DNA of 64,000 nt. Source: JAWKVD01 sp041398225 (lineage in GTDB: Bacteria; Pseudomonadota; Alphaproteobacteria; Caulobacterales; Hyphomonadaceae). Below are positions 16,314-24,585 of this stretch, piece after piece. The DNA is taken from contig JAWKVD010000003.1 of NCBI GenBank assembly GCA_041398225.1, positions 124,001-188,000 of the forward strand, read 5' to 3'. The notes beneath the pieces are model-generated. The model saw only the letters and a list, made by a program, of their open reading frames with translations, was not told the origin of the DNA and ran no database searches. Position numbers and translations under genes: made by a program. Each line of letters starts with the position of its first letter. Position 1 is the stretch's first letter.

Positions 16314-16802
16314 ATGACCTCCCTTAACCTGAAGATCGCCGCTCTCGGCGCGCTGGCTCTGTCGGTTCCGGCGTTCGCGCCGGCCGTCGCGCAGGAATCC
16401 AACGTGTACGTCAACGGCGGCTACACCGCTTTTGACGGCGACGGCGGCGCCGATCTCGGAGCCATCACCGGCCGCGCCGGCGTCGGTTTCGGCCAGTATT
16501 TCGCGGTCGAAGGCGAAGCCTCGTTCGGCGTCAAGGACGACGGCGGTCTCGATCTCGACAACGAGCTCGGCCTGTTCGGCGTCGGCGTCCTGCCCATCAA
16601 CGAGCGTGTGAACCTGTTCGCGCGCGCCGGCTGGGCCCGCATCGAAACGTCTCCGGGCGGCGATGAAGACGGCGCGGCCTATGGCGTCGGCGCGAACTTC
16701 TTCTTCACCGACCATGACGGCATCCGTCTCGACGCCACGCGTCACGACTACGACGCCGGCAATGTCGACGCCTACTCCGTCTCCTACGTCCGTCGCTTCT
16801 AG
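16314..16802 (+). CDS. small outer-membrane beta-barrel protein
   Basis: A 162-residue protein with a signal peptide (cleavage near AVAQ, about residue 27). The mature part consists of alternating hydrophobic/polar strands typical of an 8-stranded porin-like or OmpA-like barrel. It ends in the outer-membrane insertion signature with terminal Phe (VSYVRRF). Acidic loops rich in Gly and Asp connect the strands. No peptidoglycan-binding domain is present. The function is unknown; such proteins can be surface antigens or stabilisers. GGAG lies about 9 nt before the ATG. A long upstream leader and a strong terminator suggest an independently regulated, possibly abundant transcript. Confidence 0.85.
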   Translation: MTSLNLKIAALGALALSVPAFAPAVAQESNVYVNGGYTAFDGDGGADLGAITGRAGVGFGQYFAVEGEASFGVKDDGGLDLDNELGLFGVGVLPINERVNLFARAGWARIETSPGGDEDGAAYGVGANFFFTDHDGIRLDATRHDYDAGNVDAYSVSYVRRF

Positions 16803-16862
16803 CGGACAGGACGGCCAGGGCCGGCGCTTCAAAGCCGCGCCCATGAAGGTCTGATGCGAGAG

Positions 16863-16894
16863 CGCCCCCGGACGGTTCGTCCGGGGGCGTTTTT
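16863..16894 (+). terminator. strong Rho-independent terminator of the outer-membrane protein gene
   Basis: A 10-bp perfect stem cgcccccgga/tccgggggcg (16863-16872 with 16880-16889) is followed by five T (16890-16894). It lies 61 bp after the stop of the outer-membrane protein. Confidence 0.92.
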
Positions 16895-16980
16895 CGTTTC
16901 GGCGGCGACGGGGTCGCGGCGGTCCAGACTTTCCTCAACAGAGGTTCCGGCCGAAAGCCAAGCTGGGCTAGAAGGGCGCT

Positions 16981-17919
16981 ATGTCCTTGCGCATCGCCTT
17001 CATGGGTTCGCCCGAATTCGCTGTTCCGACCCTTCGCCGCCTGATCGCGGACGGCCATGACATCGCGTGCGTCTACTCCCAGCCGCCGCGACCGGCGGGC
17101 AGGGGGCAGGCATTGCGGCGGACGCCCGTGCACGAAGCGGCCGACGAGGCGGGGATCGAGGTGCGCACGCCGCTGAACTTCAAGGCGGCCGAGGATCGCG
17201 ACGCTTTCGCGGCGCTCGATCTCGACGCCGCCGTGGTCGTCGCCTACGGCCTGCTGCTCCCCAAGGCGATTCTCGATGCGCCGAGACTGGGTTGCTACAA
17301 CCTTCATGGAAGCCTGCTGCCGCGTTGGCGCGGGGCCGCGCCGATCCACCGCGCCATCATGGCGGGCGACGCCGAGACCGGCGTGCAAGTGATGAAGATG
17401 GATGTGGGGCTGGACACCGGGCCGGTTCTGATGACCGCGCGCACGCCGATCTCAGGCGACGATACGCTGCTGTCGGTCCATGACCGGCTCGCCGATCTGG
17501 GCGCGGGTCTGATGTCGCGCGCACTCGTGGATCTCGAGGCAGGTGCGGCGCAGCCCCAGCCGCAGACGGATGAGGGCGTCACCTATGCCTCGAAGATCAC
17601 GCCCGACGAGGCGCGTATCGACTGGTCGAAGCCCGCTCATGCCGTCAGCGCCCATATCCGGGGCCTCTCGCCTTTTCCTGGCGCCTGGTTCGAATGTGAT
17701 GCGGGCAAGGGCATGGTTCGCGTGAAAGCGCTTCAGGTGCGGACTGAGCCGACTTCGTCGAGCGGCGCCCCGGGCGAATTGCTCGACGACGCGCTTCTGG
17801 TCGCCTGCGGCGAGGGGGCGGTTCGTCTTCTGCGTCTGCAGCGGGCGGGAAAAGGGCCGATGGATGCGCCTGACTTTCTTCGCGGCGCCATGCTGTCCAA
17901 AGGAGTTCGCCTGTCATGA
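16981..17919 (+). CDS. fmt: methionyl-tRNA formyltransferase Fmt
   Basis: Fmt formylates initiator Met-tRNA with 10-formyl-tetrahydrofolate. The 312-residue protein has the formyltransferase domain with catalytic N107, H109 and D145 (NLHGSLLP, VGLDTGP), one position off the E. coli residues N106, H108 and D144. It also has the C-terminal OB-like domain (about 208-305). The peptide deformylase gene def, which usually precedes fmt, is not present upstream; a terminator and the outer-membrane protein gene are there instead. AGAAGGGCGCT precedes the ATG. The stop overlaps the next GNAT gene by ATGA. Confidence 0.96.
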   Translation: MSLRIAFMGSPEFAVPTLRRLIADGHDIACVYSQPPRPAGRGQALRRTPVHEAADEAGIEVRTPLNFKAAEDRDAFAALDLDAAVVVAYGLLLPKAILDAPRLGCYNLHGSLLPRWRGAAPIHRAIMAGDAETGVQVMKMDVGLDTGPVLMTARTPISGDDTLLSVHDRLADLGAGLMSRALVDLEAGAAQPQPQTDEGVTYASKITPDEARIDWSKPAHAVSAHIRGLSPFPGAWFECDAGKGMVRVKALQVRTEPTSSSGAPGELLDDALLVACGEGAVRLLRLQRAGKGPMDAPDFLRGAMLSKGVRLS

Positions 17920-18461
17920 CGTCAGCAGACGAAAACGCCCCCGGAAAAGCGCCCGAAAAGACGCCCAAAAAGGTGCAATGCCGAATCCGCGAGATGACGC
18001 CGGCCGACGCCGCGGCGGTCGGCGAACTGACCACCCGCGCCTTCGGTCAAAGCGATGAAGCCGGGATCATCAGGCGACTTGAACAGGACGGCTCGGTCTA
18101 TCTCCAGATCGTCGCCGTCGAGGACGAACGCATCATCGGACATGCGCTGTTCTACCATGTCGGCGTTCTCGGGAAGCTCGGCGCGCTGGGGCTGGGCCCG
18201 ATCAGCGTCGAGCCGGACCGCCAGAAACAGGGCGTCGGCGCGATGCTCATCAATTTCGGCGTCGAGGTCTGTCGCGAGGCCGGCGTGCCGCTGATCTTCG
18301 TTCTGGGCAGCCCGGACTACTATCCAAAATTCGGGTTCACCGAGGCGAACGCCGAGCCGTTCGAGGCGCCGTGGCGCGGACCGCACTTCATGGCGCTACG
18401 TTTGCGCCACGGGCCGCCCATGTCCGGAAAGCTGATCTTCCCGCCGGCCTTCGGGACCTGA
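17916..18461 (+). CDS. GNAT-family N-acetyltransferase (YhbS-like)
   Basis: A 181-residue acetyltransferase with a charged N-terminal stretch (about 1-20, Lys/Pro-rich) and one GNAT domain. The acetyl-CoA loop is recognisable near RQKQGVGAMLINFGVEVCR. The following GSPDYYPKFGF is characteristic of YhbS/COG3153-type proteins. The substrate is not known. It is translationally coupled to fmt (4-bp overlap) and is followed by truA after 3 bp, so the three genes likely share one mRNA. Confidence 0.85.
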   Translation: MTSADENAPGKAPEKTPKKVQCRIREMTPADAAAVGELTTRAFGQSDEAGIIRRLEQDGSVYLQIVAVEDERIIGHALFYHVGVLGKLGALGLGPISVEPDRQKQGVGAMLINFGVEVCREAGVPLIFVLGSPDYYPKFGFTEANAEPFEAPWRGPHFMALRLRHGPPMSGKLIFPPAFGT

Positions 18462-18464
18462 AAC

Positions 18465-19214
18465 GTGCGCTATCGCATCACCATCGAATATGACGGTTCG
18501 CCGTTTTCGGGCTGGCAGCGTCAGGCGGGCGTTCCGTCGGTGCAGGGCGCGCTGGAGGAGGCCGTCGCCAATCTCAATCGCGGCGAGGCCGTGGAGGTCA
18601 CCGGCGCCGGACGCACCGATGCTGGCGTGCACGCTTTCGGCCAGGTCGCGCATCTCGATCTCGGCACCGGCATCCGGCCTGACAAGTTGCGGGACGCGCT
18701 CAACGCTCACCTGCGCCCGCACCCGGTTGCGGTCCTGGAGGCCGAGACGGTCGCGCCGGATTTTCATGCGCGCTTCGACGCCGTGCGCCGCAGCTATATC
18801 TATCGCATCGTCAACCGTCGCGCGGATCTCGCGCTGGACCGAAACCGGGCCTGGCGCGTGCCCGTTCCGCTCGATCACGAGACGATGCACGCGGCGGCGC
18901 AGGCTCTGGTCGGCAAGCACGACTTCACCACCTTTCGCGACAGCCAGTGTCAGTCCGACAGCCCGGTGAAGACGCTCGACGAGATCACCGTGTCGCGCAT
19001 CGGGCAGGACATCGAAGTGCGCTGCGCCGCACGCAGTTTCCTCCATCGTCAGGTCCGCTCCATGGTCGGTTCGCTGGTCGAGGTCGGACGCGGACGCGAG
19101 GGCGTGACGTGGATCGGCCGCATCCTGAAAGCCGCTGACCGCACGCAGTGCGGTCCGGTCGCGCCCGCCGACGGTCTCTATCTCTATCGCGTCGATTATG
19201 GAGAGGCGGGATGA
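18465..19214 (+). CDS. truA: tRNA pseudouridine(38-40) synthase TruA
   Basis: TruA makes pseudouridine at positions 38-40 in the anticodon arm of many tRNAs. The 249-residue product starts with GTG and carries the catalytic motif GRTDAGVHAFGQ with nucleophile D52. It also has FTTFRDSQC and, near the C-terminus, FLHRQVRSMVGSLVEVGRG. Length and domain order are normal. It sits between two GNAT genes, overlapping the second by ATGA. Confidence 0.96.
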   Translation: MRYRITIEYDGSPFSGWQRQAGVPSVQGALEEAVANLNRGEAVEVTGAGRTDAGVHAFGQVAHLDLGTGIRPDKLRDALNAHLRPHPVAVLEAETVAPDFHARFDAVRRSYIYRIVNRRADLALDRNRAWRVPVPLDHETMHAAAQALVGKHDFTTFRDSQCQSDSPVKTLDEITVSRIGQDIEVRCAARSFLHRQVRSMVGSLVEVGRGREGVTWIGRILKAADRTQCGPVAPADGLYLYRVDYGEAG

Positions 19215-19693
19215 GCGCGCCGGAGGTCGTCATCCGCGACTTTCAGCCGGGCGACGCCGGGGCGATGGTCAGTGTTTTCGCGGCGTCGGTTCGCGGGATC
19301 GGATCGAAGCACTACGCACGCGATCAGGTCGAGGCCTGGGCTTCGCGCGCGCCCGCGCCTGAACGGTTCGTCGATCGCGCGGTCGAGGCGCGCATGCTTG
19401 TCGCCGAGGTCGACGGAAGGCTGGCGGCGTTCTCGGATGTCGATGCGACGGGCTATATCGACTTTCTTTATTGCCGTCCGGAACAGGCCGGGCGAGGCGT
19501 TGCCGACCGGCTGGTCGATGCGCTTGAGGCGCACGCGCGCTCCGCTGGCGTCCCGGAGCTGACCACGAATGCAAGCGAGGCGGCGCGCAGCTTCTTTCTC
19601 AGACGAGGCTTCGACGTTGTGGCGCGCCGCGATTTCGAGATCGGCGGCGTGCGCATTCACAACTACGCCATGCGCAAGCGGTTGACGGATTGA
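19211..19693 (+). CDS. GNAT-family N-acetyltransferase
   Basis: A 160-residue acetyltransferase with the GNAT core. The acetyl-CoA binding turn is RPEQAGRGVADRLVDALE and the last strand is SFFLRRGFDVVARR. The N-terminal portion (YARDQVEAWASR) resembles the YafP/ElaA-like proteins of COG0454, and the substrate is not predictable. The start overlaps the truA stop (ATGA), indicating coupled translation. It converges with the DsbA-like gene, with 3 bp between the stops. Confidence 0.85.
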   Translation: MSAPEVVIRDFQPGDAGAMVSVFAASVRGIGSKHYARDQVEAWASRAPAPERFVDRAVEARMLVAEVDGRLAAFSDVDATGYIDFLYCRPEQAGRGVADRLVDALEAHARSAGVPELTTNASEAARSFFLRRGFDVVARRDFEIGGVRIHNYAMRKRLTD

Positions 19694-19696
19694 CGC

Positions 19697-20377
19697 TCAG
19701 CACCAGCTCGCCTGGCCGCTTGCGGGTTCGCGCAGCAATTCCTGGATATTGGCTTCGATGATGCGATAGCCGACATTTCCATAGAGCTTCTGTCGTCCAT
19801 CATTCAGGACGAAGGTGGGGCTGCCCTGGATTTTTTGCGCATCCGCGTCGGCGTAATCGCTCATCAGCGCGGCGTGGGCCGAGCCGTTCCGAACGCGCGT
19901 CTCGACCTCGCCAATCGCGACGGCGTTCGCCTCGGCGACTTCGGTCTGGACCGACCAGTCAGAAATGTCGCGCGCGTCTTCGAAGAAGGCCTTGCGGAGC
20001 GCGATCAGCATGCGTTCGGTCGATCCGTGTGATTGACCGCCTTCGGCTTCGCCGAGACCGACCGCTTTCAGAAACAGGTGCGCGCTCGCGGAGGAGGCGG
20101 GCTGCGCCGCGAGCCAGACCTCGGGGTTCAGCCGGATTTCGGGGAATTGCTTCACCGACTCGATCAGGTGCTTGTTGAAGCCGGCATGGCCGCCCCGCGA
20201 TCCCCACGAGGCTTCCATCTTGCGGCGGGTGTCGCCGAAGATCGAGACGAAGCGGAAGTCGAACGCGACCTTGTCGCCATAGGTCGTCTGGATCGCATCC
20301 ACGCGCAGCTGCGCGATATGCGCCCAGATGCACAGCACGTCGGTGAAATAGCCGATGCGGATCGGGCTGGTCGTCAT
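19697..20377 (-). CDS. DsbA-family thioredoxin-fold protein
   Basis: A 226-residue protein of the DsbA/2-hydroxychromene-2-carboxylate isomerase superfamily. The opening strand IRIGYFTDVLCIWAH places a single Cys (C16) where oxidoreductases have CxxC. The C-terminal half contains QGSPTFVLNDGRQ, with the cis-Pro loop of the thioredoxin fold. There is no signal peptide, so it is probably cytoplasmic and may act as a glutathione- or CoA-linked isomerase or transferase rather than a disulfide oxidase. GGAG is 7 nt before the ATG at 20377. It lies 83 bp downstream of tamB, possibly in the same transcript. Confidence 0.8.
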   Translation of the reverse strand: MTTSPIRIGYFTDVLCIWAHIAQLRVDAIQTTYGDKVAFDFRFVSIFGDTRRKMEASWGSRGGHAGFNKHLIESVKQFPEIRLNPEVWLAAQPASSASAHLFLKAVGLGEAEGGQSHGSTERMLIALRKAFFEDARDISDWSVQTEVAEANAVAIGEVETRVRNGSAHAALMSDYADADAQKIQGSPTFVLNDGRQKLYGNVGYRIIEANIQELLREPASGQASWC

Positions 20378-20460
20378 GGAGTCTCCGCAGCTTGCCGGAC
20401 GGATGAATGCGTCCCGCCGCGTATCCTGCCATGAATCTTCGCGCGCGCCACCGGCCGGGC

Positions 20461-23400
20461 CTAGTAGTCCTTCTTCCAGCGAACCACGATCCGGGTGTCG
20501 CCATTGCCCTTGGCCGATGAGATCACCGATACGTCGTCGGTGGGCTCCCATTCGACTTCGGCGCCGACGCCGCCCTCGCCGCCCGCGCCCAGTTCGAGAT
20601 AGACATTGTCGGCGATGTACTTGCCGGCCGCGACGGTCGCGGCGTCGCCCTCGGCGCCGATGCTGAGACGGTCGAGCCCGGCGGCGCCGCGCAACAGGTC
20701 CGCAGGGTTGAACGCGGCTTGTCCGCCGGCCAGCTCGGTGAGGGCGGCGGCGAGCTGCGCCGCTTCGAGCCCGGAAAGTTCAGAGGTCGACCGGTTGAAC
20801 AGAACACGCGCCAGGATTTCATCCTGCGGCAGCGATGGCGTCGATTCCAGAACGAAGCTGGGATCGACCGGCGTGCCCGTCAGAGGCAGTTCGGCGTCCA
20901 CCTCCGCGGCGTTGCGTTCGGCCACGATATCGAACCGCGCCGTGCGGATCGGTCCGTCCAGTGTGACCGTGCCGCTGTTGAAGACGAAGCGCCGTCCCGC
21001 GAGGCTGACGTCGCCGCGCACCAGCCGCACGTCGCCCTGAACGATCGGGTCCGCGACCGGGCCGGTCACTTTCACCGTGCCGCCCCATTCGGTGTCGAGG
21101 CCACGGCCGAACACGACGATGCGGCGCGGCGCCTTCACCGTCAGGTCGAGCCGGACAGGACGTTGCGGCGTTCGGCTGCGGCTCTGCCCGTTCGATCCGA
21201 TCGGGAAGTTCTCCTTGCGGACCAGAGGCAGGGTGGGGATGCGCGCTGACGCCGGTTGCTCGACCGAGATGCGCGCCTGCGTGACGGCCATTTCGCCGGT
21301 GATGCGGATCGCGTCCGGATCGATCTTCAATCCGCCGGTTCCGGAGACGACGGCGAAGCGGTCGTCGCGGTTGAGGGCGCGCAGATCGTTGGCCGCGAAA
21401 TCGACCCCGCCGCTGATATGGCCGTTCCAGAAAATCTCGCCGTCGCCGGAAAGCCGTCCGCCTTCGCCGTCGGCGCCGTTCATCTTCGTGATGCGGAGGC
21501 TGCGGTCGCTGAAATCGCCGCCGACAGAAATGTCCTGCAGGTGCAGTCCGGTTTCGCCATGATCATAGACGCCGTTCTCGACCGCGAAGTCGCCCAGAAT
21601 GGAGAGCGACTTCAGCCGGCCGGTTGCGCTGAGGTCGGCTTTCAGGTCGCCGCGCAGCGATTGATCGGACGGGCCGAACACGGCCCAGATTTGCTCCACG
21701 CCGCCGTCCACCGACACCTTCGCCTGCACGGGCGCTTCCTGGTCCGGGGTAAGGGCGAAGCCGTCGCCGGGCAGAACCGCGCCTGACCCGCTGGCGTCGA
21801 GCCGGAAACCCTGACCGCCGCCATGCGCCGACAGGGTGACCTGCCCGTTGCGCAGCTCTCCTCTGATTTCCGTCGACACGGCGTCGCCGGTCAGGCCCTG
21901 CGGATTGGCGTCCTTGAGGTCGAGCGACAGCGTTCCCGTGGAGTCGACGCCGTTATTGGCGTAGCGCACCGAACCGGAGACCTTGCCGACATAGGGCGGC
22001 GTCTGGGCGAGCCGCGTCACGGCCTGCAGGTCGAGATCGCTGAGCGTCAGTGTGGCGTCGGCGTTGCGGCCGCTCTGCCGAACGTCGCCGTCGAGCCGAC
22101 CGCCCAGAGCGGTGATCGCGCCTTGCACGGACCAGCCCTGATCGCCCAATCGCCAGTTGATCGGTTCGGGCGTTTGCGCCCGGGCGCCGGCGGCGACGCC
22201 GGCGAGCCGCGCCGTGCCCTGCATCTCGCCGTCATGACGGTCGCCGCCGACCGCGAAAGCAAGGTTCAGTCCCCGCGCATCCGCGCCGGTGATCCGGCCG
22301 TCGAGGTTGAAGGCGTCGTCGGCGGAGGCCACGGAGACGGACACGCGCGCAAGCCGCACGCCGCTGCGTACGAGGTTTCGAACGTCTCCGCGAATCCGCA
22401 GCCCGTCCTGCGCGCCCAGATGCGCGCTCGCCCCGATGTCGCCGCGCTCGACGCCGTAGAGCCCGGCGAGGGATCCCGTGAGCGTTCCGTCCATCGCGAC
22501 GCCGTTCGCGAAAGACAGGCGCGGCGCGGCGAAGCGCAGACCCGCCAAACTGGCGCTGAGATCGACGAGAGCGGGCGCGCTGCTGTCGCCTGAAAGCCGG
22601 GCTGACGCCGAAAGATCGGCGCCGTCGAACTTGCCCGCGGCGGTCAGACGGCCGCTCAACGCATCCGCCAGACGCCCGTCGAAGGTCGCCGCGTCGATGC
22701 TCAACGGTCGGCCGGCCAGCGCGCCGCTCGTGTCGCGAAGCTCCAGCTTCACGGCGATGTCGGAGAATGGACCGTCGGCTTCTCCCGACAGTTCGGCCGT
22801 ATCGACGCGGACGCCGCCCAGATTGACCGGCCGCACCAGATCGCCGCGAAGGCGGGCGCTTACCTGTCCGCCGGCGCTGGTCTCGCCTGTCACCCGCAAC
22901 CGCGCCGCTCCGCCCTCGAGCGAGCCGGATTCGATCGCGACGCGGCTTCCCCGAACCAGCAACGCCGCCTTGAGTTGGGGTTCTTCGCCGAGCACTTGTG
23001 CAAGCGCGGAGCCGCCGTCGGCGACGTTGCGGCCCTGTGCGTCGACGGTGATGCGGAAAGACGCGCTGGACCGCGCGCGTGAGACGCTCCAGCGGCCGTT
23101 CATGGCGCCTGAGAGCGGCGCCGCTTTCGAAAGGTCGGTTATGTCCGCCGCACCAGAGAGGTCGAGCCGGCCATCCTGAACGCGATAGTCGCCGCGCGCG
23201 GTGACCTCGCCGAACGATCCGGCGACTTTCGCCTGTTCAATGTCGACCTGTCCGGCGCCGAACCTGTAGCGTCCGCGATGCGAGATGCGCATGTCCTCGC
23301 GGGCGAGGCGGGTCAGCGCCTCGATGCGTGCGCCCTTCGCCTCCGCTCCGGGCGTCGCCCAGACGATTGAGCGATCCGCGTACACCACAGAGACCGGACC

Positions 23401-24585
23401 GGACACGGCCGCAGCCGATCCGGATGGAAACACGAGATCGGCCACCGTCGCCTCGCCGACAAAGCTCCAGTCGCCGGCGCTCGCGATGCGGACGTCTCCG
23501 GCCGCCTCGAGCGTTCCGCGATGGGGGGCGGGCGCAAGATAGGACAGATCATAGCCGTGGACGGCGGCGCGGATCGGCGTCTCGCTCAGCGGCTTGTCGA
23601 AGTCCAGAGGCGCGGAGAGTTCAACGACGCCGGCGGGCGCTTTCACGCTCAGCGAAGCCTGGCCCTGCGTGTCGTTGGCGAATGTGGCGTCGCCGGAAAC
23701 CTCGAGCGTTCCGCCGGTGCGCTGGGCCAGGGGATGAAGCAGCGGCCAGCGGTCGGCGGCGATCGTCGCCTCAAAGCGCGCGGTTTCGCCCATGCGCTCC
23801 ATGTCGAAATGAGCGGCGCTTTCGTCTGCGAAAGTAAGATCGAGTTTCGCGGTCAGTGAGCGCAGCGTGCCGGACGCCTCGGCTGTCAGCGCGACAGGCG
23901 TTTCGGCGGGCGATTGCAGCAGGATCGCGAGAAGGCCGCCCTCGGGCCCTTTCGCAGTCAGGCTGGCCTGGATCACGCCGGTCGTGCTCCAGTCGGCGTT
24001 CAGCGCCAGCTCGTCCGCCGGGCCGTTGAGCGGGGCGATGTTGAGGCCCGCCCGCCCCGACATGTCCTTGGTGCGGATGAAGTCTCCGGCGATGCGGTAG
24101 CTGGCCGGCGGTCCGATAACGCCGTCGAGCAGGCGCAGTTCGTCCAGTTGGGCCTTTTCCAGACGAACCGCCATGTCGAACGATCCGCCGCCGCTGCTTG
24201 GCCGCGCCGCGGGTTTGGGTCGGCGCAGCATATCGGCCTTGGCGACGACGAGGCTGGCGATGGAAAGCTCGCCGGACAGCAATCGCTGCGGGCGCCAGGA
24301 GAGGTTGGCGTCGTGCGCGCGCAGCCAGACGCCGTCCTCATCGACAAATGCGATGCTGTCGGCGTGCAAGTCTCCCAACGGATCGCCGTCGAGTCCCTCG
24401 ATCAGAATGCTGCCCATCGGGCCGATCGACCGCCCATTGACCAGCGACATGATAAGTCCGCGTCCGCCGTCGGTGGTGATCCACCAGCGCAGGGTGATCA
24501 GCGACGCCGAGAGCAGCACGACGAGCGCGCCAAGCCCGATGGCGAGGCGCGTCCACAGTCGCGATTTTTCCCTGCGCGCCGCCAT
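20461..24585 (-). CDS. tamB: translocation and assembly module subunit TamB
   Basis: A 1374-residue inner-membrane-anchored, AsmA/DUF490-type protein that spans the periplasm. It works with TamA in outer-membrane protein assembly and, in recent work, phospholipid transport. It has one N-terminal transmembrane helix (about 12-36). A very long beta-rich region with repeated LxLSDLDL/SGxGxG-type strands follows, and the conserved C-terminal DUF490 domain (about 1000-1374) has GLDTEWGGTVKVTGPV, a LDRLSIG strand and the final IVVRWKKDY. The ATG overlaps the tamA stop (TGATG), the conserved tamA-tamB coupling. Confidence 0.93.
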   Translation of the reverse strand: MAARREKSRLWTRLAIGLGALVVLLSASLITLRWWITTDGGRGLIMSLVNGRSIGPMGSILIEGLDGDPLGDLHADSIAFVDEDGVWLRAHDANLSWRPQRLLSGELSIASLVVAKADMLRRPKPAARPSSGGGSFDMAVRLEKAQLDELRLLDGVIGPPASYRIAGDFIRTKDMSGRAGLNIAPLNGPADELALNADWSTTGVIQASLTAKGPEGGLLAILLQSPAETPVALTAEASGTLRSLTAKLDLTFADESAAHFDMERMGETARFEATIAADRWPLLHPLAQRTGGTLEVSGDATFANDTQGQASLSVKAPAGVVELSAPLDFDKPLSETPIRAAVHGYDLSYLAPAPHRGTLEAAGDVRIASAGDWSFVGEATVADLVFPSGSAAAVSGPVSVVYADRSIVWATPGAEAKGARIEALTRLAREDMRISHRGRYRFGAGQVDIEQAKVAGSFGEVTARGDYRVQDGRLDLSGAADITDLSKAAPLSGAMNGRWSVSRARSSASFRITVDAQGRNVADGGSALAQVLGEEPQLKAALLVRGSRVAIESGSLEGGAARLRVTGETSAGGQVSARLRGDLVRPVNLGGVRVDTAELSGEADGPFSDIAVKLELRDTSGALAGRPLSIDAATFDGRLADALSGRLTAAGKFDGADLSASARLSGDSSAPALVDLSASLAGLRFAAPRLSFANGVAMDGTLTGSLAGLYGVERGDIGASAHLGAQDGLRIRGDVRNLVRSGVRLARVSVSVASADDAFNLDGRITGADARGLNLAFAVGGDRHDGEMQGTARLAGVAAGARAQTPEPINWRLGDQGWSVQGAITALGGRLDGDVRQSGRNADATLTLSDLDLQAVTRLAQTPPYVGKVSGSVRYANNGVDSTGTLSLDLKDANPQGLTGDAVSTEIRGELRNGQVTLSAHGGGQGFRLDASGSGAVLPGDGFALTPDQEAPVQAKVSVDGGVEQIWAVFGPSDQSLRGDLKADLSATGRLKSLSILGDFAVENGVYDHGETGLHLQDISVGGDFSDRSLRITKMNGADGEGGRLSGDGEIFWNGHISGGVDFAANDLRALNRDDRFAVVSGTGGLKIDPDAIRITGEMAVTQARISVEQPASARIPTLPLVRKENFPIGSNGQSRSRTPQRPVRLDLTVKAPRRIVVFGRGLDTEWGGTVKVTGPVADPIVQGDVRLVRGDVSLAGRRFVFNSGTVTLDGPIRTARFDIVAERNAAEVDAELPLTGTPVDPSFVLESTPSLPQDEILARVLFNRSTSELSGLEAAQLAAALTELAGGQAAFNPADLLRGAAGLDRLSIGAEGDAATVAAGKYIADNVYLELGAGGEGGVGAEVEWEPTDDVSVISSAKGNGDTRIVVRWKKDY

